NCBI GenBank assembly: GCA_030248215.1
Contig: JASANG010000625.1
Location: forward strand, 62,001 to 126,000
DNA from: Enoplolaimus lenunculus
Taxonomy: Eukaryota; Nematoda; Enoplea; Enoplida; Thoracostomopsidae
DNA: 64,000 bases
Direction: 5' to 3'
In this document: piece by piece, positions 59,601 through 64,000 of the stretch
Layout of the letters: each line of letters opens with the position of its first letter
Numbering within the stretch: the stretch's first letter is position 1
Made by a program: the position numbers and the translations under genes
The notes under the pieces: generated by a model
What the model saw: the letters and a program-made list of their open reading frames with translations, nothing else
Databases searched by the model: none
What the model was told of the DNA's origin: nothing

Positions 59601-62600
59601 TTTACGTTTTCACTATTTTGCCCGGTCTGAGTTTTTCCCCGTACCCGTGTAAGTCCACTTTCTAGCCGTTTGGTCCGTCTAATCCATACGGAGTGGCAGC
59701 AAATAGGTTTTGTGTTCCTTGATCTCCATTCCTACTGATCCCTGTCCTGTCCCGTGTTTCCTGTTCTACGAAGCCGGTAGCTTTTAGGGTATAGCCGCCT
59801 GAATCCAAGGCGGTAAAGGTTAAGGCTAACCCAGTCGCGTGTGTGCATCGCACAAGAGCTCGCAGGATTCGCGTTTGCCCCAAAGGTGTTGACTATGGAC
59901 GACCCGCTCCAGACTCGGGGGTACCTCTCGCTCGGTCGAACCTCAATTTTTCCATCTCATAAGTTTAAAAGTGGCTGAGAGCGGGCAGCAATGACTTTCC
60001 TTACTTTTCCTTTTAATCTTATAAATACGAGTTCAGCATAAAAATTGCGCCTCCGGTGCCAAAAGTCTCGCGTAGTTGCGTTTAGGCTTAGGCATAGGCT
60101 TAAATTTGTGCTTACTGTTCGCGCCGCTAAGCCGTCCCTGGAAAATTTTTGGTCCCTTCCTAGAAACTTTTCAACCTTGCTTGTCACTCATTTAAAACCC
60201 TTGAATGCCCTTTCGGAAAATTTTTTAGCCCCACCCTAGCAAGGTAAGCTGGCCAGGGGCTTGTTACTGTTCAGGACCTGGTGTCGAACAAAACATTTTT
60301 TAAATTTATTATTTGAAAGGCAATAAAAGGGTGATATGTTACAAACGGAAACCCCCCTGTCGCAGATGCAGATAAGCCTGAATAGCGGGGCACTGCCTGG
60401 ATATAATTATAAGTTGAATTGGAATTGATGGGCGCTGTGCAAATGCTACCCTAATAGTTACCTGTCTAACTGTTGCAAGTACCGTAGTAGGGCCAATGTA
60501 AAGAACAGCGGCGGAACAGTATTACAAATATATTCCTAAGCCTAAGCCTAAACCTAAGCCAAGGAAACAAATTAGTCTAAAGCTTAAGCTTACTCTATTG
60601 CAGTCCCACACAAAAACGTTCCGCCCTTGATCTTCACATGGCCGCCATAGTTATCTGGCTGAGTTATTTATTTCTTCATTTGACAGAACAGAAAAAAATC
60701 AAATAAAGAATTCCAATAAGCGCAAATACTACGAACATTAATGAACTATTAGCAGTCAAAAACTGATTAAAATACTTACAACTTCTCTTCAAATCCTTCC
60801 CCTTTGTGGTAACTGGAGCAAAAACGTCCATGAACTCGTTCTGGACGGATGGACAAATGTTGTTGCACTTCAACTGTAGTCGGATGATTCAATCGACATG
60901 CCAATGCTACAAATATACGATCAGTAGGGTACAATCGGATGTTTACTTCCGGGTCCGGATGCTGGCTCTAGTAGAAGTTTTGTCAAAGGTTCCGGCAATT
61001 TTTGTAATGTGAAGCTATTCGTATTTTTATAAAAGTTGTGCATTTGAACGAGTTTGATTGTGAACTTTGAATTAAATTTTGAAAGTTTTTTTAAATGCAA
61101 AACTTTTTAACAGGAAACTTATGAACGATTATTGTTTCAATTTTCAAATTGAACATTATTTTTCTCACATTCTTTCACCTCCAGGTTCAGATTTGATTTT
61201 TTACACCACCAAATGCACCATGCCGAACTGATGTAACAGAATATTTCCGTTCCATAACCAGACAGTATTACACTGTAAATTTCAGTGAGTTGATCTCAAC
61301 TCAGACTCACTCAGTCTGAGTTAGGACTATGAGAACTCATAATTGTGAGTTTTTATAACTCGTTCTAGTTTTAACCCCTTCTCACATTGAGTTGCCTGTA
61401 GGCAACTCAGCGCGGTGTATATACATTAAATAGTATATATCGCACCGTGTTTAACAATTGCAACACGTATACGTAGTACTAACTCACCACAAGACGTGAG
61501 AGCCCCCTCGGGCTCGAGCGTCAAGCTCCTATAGCTGAGTGGTGATGGTATACGCCTCCAACTCCGATCACTGGAGTTCGAGTCCTAGCATAAAAATAGG
61601 TCTCATGGGAAATAGAAAATATTCATGTGAGAAAGGGTTAATTAATCAACTTTAAATCAACTCAGTGTGAGAATCAACTCAACTCAGAGCGAGTTAAAGT
61701 TTCCTGTTATTAACTCAGAAATAACCAACTTTTCGTCTCAGGTGATTAATTAACTCATTGGAATTTACAGTGTAGTAAACAATTTTTGTAATGTAGGAAA
61801 CGATCCGGTGATACATTTGTATATATAAATATAAACATATATAACAGGGTGTAACTGGATATCCGTTCCCGGTTCCGGTAAAATTTTGGTGTCCGTTTCG
61901 GTTTCCATTTTCGTTATAGAAATAACGCAAATTTGTTATTTTTTAGTTAAAAATTAGTTATATTAAATCACGTATATATCTCGCTATTTTTGATGACGAA
62001 TATGCTGCAATTGTTCGAAATGAAGTAACGATTACGAAATTCATCTAAATCTTTAACATTTCGATGCATCAGCGATTTTATCTTTAAAATTTAGAAAGCC
62101 CGATGAATATGTGAAAGCTTCAATTGTATTAACAAAAAAACCATATTAGAAACTATTATACTTCAATAATCGTTTTCCGTTTCCGTTATGTTTACTATCC
62201 GTTTACACCCTCTTTAACTCCACCTGAGTTGAGTTGTTTTACACTCTGAGTTGAGTTGATTCCGGTGGAGTTAAGTAATAATAAGTTAAATCAACTAAGA
62301 ATCATGAGTTCTGATAGTCCTAACTCAGACTAAGTGATTCAACTCATTATTAGTTAAAATCACTTTACTAAAAATTAGAATACATTTAGATTCTTCATCG
62401 GTGTCTCCCATGCAGGAAGAGCGATGTCATACTACTTTGGAAAAATTTTGTTCCCTCAGAAAATTTTCAACCTTGCTTGTATTAATCATTAAAAACCCTT
62501 GTATGCTCCTCCTGAAAAATCCCTCTAGCAAGGTGTGCTGGCTACGGGTCTGCTTCGCGCGTGCGTGATGCAGTTTTCATACGCTTACATAATACCGTAC

Positions 62601-63479
62601 CACTGCTTCCTGCTACAACTATAAAATTTCAAAACTGAATTCAGCCGTTCAGATATTGAATAGTCTGCTATCATCAAGTATAGGTCACCTTTTGTTCTTC
62701 AATATCATATGATATTCGACGCATTGTCAGCGAATATCATATGACATATTTTCAAATGTCTGCATACTTGAGGTAATATACCCAAATTGTCCTGTTGAAT
62801 ATCATATGATACTAGAATGCGAAATTTGAATTTTTGAATTATGAAGCTGTGGTTTCTAAGCGGTTTTGTGTCGGAAACGATTTGCCGGCGAGCATTTGGA
62901 ATACTTAAAGTACATTTGTGCCGCTACAGTCCAACTTTTTACTCATTCATTTGTACCCAAAGGTTACACTGTCCCGCTGAGCCTAAGCCTATTAAGCCTA
63001 AGCATAAGAGGTAGCATATTCCTAAGCCTAAGCCTTAGCCTAAGCCTAAGCCGGACAAAAATTAGTCTAAACCTTAATTTTATTTTATTCTAGTCCTACA
63101 GGAAGAACGTTCCGCCCCTGATCTTTACATGGGCCAAGTGAAAAGCATTGAAAAAAGCGTTTTTATTTTAGACCTGTTTGTTATTAGATTTAAATATAAA
63201 TCATTAAAGATAAGCCAATTTACCTTTCAGCTGAGTGCACGCAACTTTTGGAATCCAACATATTAATACTTTGATTCGATCAATAGGCACAGGTACAACA
63301 GGTTTTGGGTACGGAAACTGCCTTGCAGGTGGAAAAAGCAATTCTTGAACGAGTAAATGCAACCTGTTTCTACTGTTCATACTGTCGCACGAATGTATTT
63401 GAGCTGATTTCAAACAGTATATCACCAACGTTACAGTAATTGCAATCCCAGCAAGTTTCCATAAACGATTTAGTCGCAT
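56680..63479 (-). CDS. sulfotransferase gene C, paralogue with an extra intron
   Basis: Four minus-strand exons: 63479-63224, 60873-60780, 58408-57983, 56914-56680; 1011 bases, 336 residues. Phases 1, 2, 2 fit. Residues about 8-23 are a single hydrophobic signal anchor. [14 protein letters not shown] is the PAPS 5'-phosphosulfate loop and [12 protein letters not shown] the 3'-phosphate site; CFNC...FNCF and [11 protein letters not shown] match genes A and B. The 94-base exon 2 is bounded by CTACAG and GTAAGT and reads VEVQQHLSIRPERVHG... in the frame fixed by its neighbours; in genes A and B this region is part of one larger exon. That small exon is supported only by splice sites and phase. 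The last two introns are short to medium; introns 1 and 2 exceed 2.3 kb and are repeat-filled. Confidence 0.83.
57630..57935. mobile_element. AGGGTGCAACCGG-type element, diverged, gene C
   Basis: GAGTGCAACCGGATATTTGC with CACCGGCACCGG on the left, and CTCCGGTTCCGGG plus GATATCCGGTTGCC on the right, around an AT-rich middle. Confidence 0.6.
58646..59068. mobile_element. GACCCGAATAAGAGGG-ended element, gene C intron 2
   Basis: GTGTAGCGATCTGAATAAGA on the left, ACGTCCTCTTATTCGTGTTGC on the right. It keeps the CATAAACGTTAATTG and TAGAGTCTGTAAATG blocks. Confidence 0.65.
59069..59990. other. GC-rich segment of unknown origin in gene C intron 2
   Basis: About 0.9 kb with clearly higher GC than its surroundings (for example CCGGTGGCTGCCGCTCCGCTCC, GACTCGGGGGTACCTCTCGCTCGG). 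No frame is convincing; the longest, minus strand 59883-59662, encodes 73 residues without a recognised domain. It shares no words with other parts of the window that I could see. It may be a fragment of a foreign or repetitive element, or of rDNA spacer-like DNA. Confidence 0.4.
60122..60264 (+). mobile_element. CCCGTAGCC-type short element, gene C intron 2
   Basis: CGCCGCTAAGCCGTCCCTGG on the left is diverged; TCAACCTTGCTTGTCACTCA and CTAGCAAGGTAAGCTGGCC are well kept. Confidence 0.6.
60491..60643 (-). mobile_element. short Hex element, gene C intron 2
   Basis: Starts GGCCAATGTAAAGAACAGCG and ends CTTGATCTTCACATGGCC. At about 153 bp, with five CCTAAG hexamers, it is close to the minimal complete form. 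It ends about 140 bases from exon 2. Confidence 0.85.
61269..61774. mobile_element. CACTGTAAATTTCA-ended element with nested TTAA element, gene C intron 1
   Basis: Left TACACTGTAAATTTCAGTGA, right TCATTGGAATTTACAGTGTA. The interior is dense in GAGTT/AACTC words (TCAACTCAGACTCACTCAG). A related GAGTTGAGTTG-rich stretch lies at 62216-62370. Confidence 0.75.
61371..61641 (+). mobile_element. 263-bp TTAA-flanked element with tRNA-like core, nested
   Basis: TTAA, then 263 bp from CCCCTTCTCACATTGAGTTG to TTCATGTGAGAAAGGG, then TTAA. Nearly identical to 49967-50237, including the GAGTTGCCTGTAGGCAACTC hairpin. Confidence 0.87.
61843..62216 (+). mobile_element. GGGTGTAACTGGATATCCG-ended element, gene C intron 1
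   Basis: Left AACAGGGTGTAACTGGATAT, right ATCCGTTTACACCCTC. Inner CCGTTTCGGTTTCC words occur at both ends. The reverse copy is at 11765-12112. Confidence 0.7.
62412..62552 (+). mobile_element. CCCGTAGCC-type short element, gene C intron 1
   Basis: CATGCAGGAAGAGCGATGTC on the left is diverged; the right end AGCAAGGTGTGCTGGCTACG is intact. Confidence 0.55.
62697..62815. repeat. three ATATCATATGATATT-type palindromes
   Basis: AATATCATATGATATTC, GAATATCATATGACATA and GAATATCATATGATACT within 120 bases; each is nearly self-complementary. Confidence 0.6.
62965..63135 (-). mobile_element. Hex element near gene C exon 1
   Basis: Right end CCCCTGATCTTTACATGGGCC and the hexamer runs GAGCCTAAGCC and CCTAAGCCTTAGCC are clear; the left terminus is diverged. 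Confidence 0.7.
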
Positions 63480-63667
63480 TTGTAACTGTCCTGCTCCTTA
63501 TGTGTTAGCTTTTTTGTTGGGTTTGGGGCTAAAATGATTTTACGTATAATTGTTGTCTTATAGAATTTAATATTTGAGCATATTTTAGTACTATATTAAT
63601 GTGTATTGGTCAATTTAAACACTACCTGTTTAAATTTCTATATATTTTGAGGTGTCACGTGCGCTTC

Positions 63668-63828
63668 AGGCCCGTAGCAAACTCACCTTGCTAGGCTGGG
63701 CTAAAAATTTTCAGCATAGGCATGCAAGGGTTTTCGTTGACTTTACATGCAAAGTTGAAACTTTTTCAGAGGGACGTAAATTTTTCTAGGGGAGAGTACC
63801 CCCTTTGAAGCCCTTCTTGTTACCGGCC
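63668..63828 (-). mobile_element. CAGGCCCGTAGC-type short element, reverse copy
   Basis: CAGGCCCGTAGCAAACTCACC at the left, with CTTGCTAGG and TTTCAGAGGGACG blocks in reverse order relative to 37989-38150. It lies upstream of gene C. Confidence 0.6.
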
Positions 63829-64000
63829 GCCCATTCGTTTCAGATTCACTGAGAACAAATAAAGTACTATTAAATTTAAATATTAAGCATTTTAGCACAA
63901 AAAAGGTTTGATTTGGTGTATTTTACGCTGCTGGATCGTAACTGTCGTTTTAGGCCACCCGCAGTTGTCAACTTGCTTATTAAATTTTGAAATGCAACTT

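Noticed and set aside
59662-59883. 73-residue minus-strand frame in the GC-rich island
   Set aside because: High GC makes long open frames likely by chance; no domain or neighbouring exon supports it.
60676-60873. The minus-strand frame MKCNNICPSVQNEF... as a membrane protein with a hydrophobic tail
   Set aside because: The hydrophobic tail lies beyond a strong GTAAGT donor. The bases fit better as the 94-base exon 2 of gene C, read in another frame set by intron phase.

Overview
The window looks like animal nuclear DNA, most likely from a nematode or close relative. It is AT-rich, gene-poor and packed with short inverted-repeat transposons. Nematode hints are: a very abundant repeat family built on TTAGGC, the nematode telomere hexamer; an expanded type II membrane sulfotransferase family of the kind multiplied in nematodes; a cytosolic H-type ferritin; and a three-domain progranulin. 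The species cannot be fixed from sequence alone.

Six host genes can be supported by reading frame, splice sites and intron phase. (1) 545-3592, minus: an unrecognised disordered protein, two exons seen, running off the left edge. (2) 22210-26260, plus: secreted progranulin, four exons, all introns phase 0, one granulin domain per exon. (3) 34932-38592, plus: ferritin, four exons, 172 residues, complete ferroxidase centre. (4-6) 41948-45710, 50456-54093 and 56680-63479, minus: three tandem paralogous sulfotransferases. Genes A and B both sum to exactly 1107 coding bases in three exons; gene C sums to 1011 in four.

Layout: 0-4 kb gene 1; 4-13 kb repeats and unassigned DNA; 13.28-17.7 kb a young but broken Ty3/gypsy element of the CsRn1 type with 155-bp LTRs, a 5-bp target duplication and a 2A-like motif; 17.7-22.2 kb repeats including a 1.13-kb foldback; 22.2-26.3 kb progranulin; 26.3-34.9 kb repeats and tRNA-like sequences; 34.9-38.6 kb ferritin with transposon-filled introns; 41.9-63.5 kb the sulfotransferase array.

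The dominant non-genic signal is a family called Hex here: elements of about 150-360 bp with GGCC-ended inverted termini and an internal array of TTAGGC-like hexamers, more than twenty nearly complete copies in 64 kb. At least ten other inverted-repeat families occur, often nested. One is an exactly 263-bp TTAA-flanked (piggyBac-like) element with a tRNA-like core. Between sulfotransferase genes A and B a tract of about 290 bp is about 98% identical while the rest of the same exon is strongly diverged, which suggests gene conversion. No CRISPR, rRNA gene or operon was seen.
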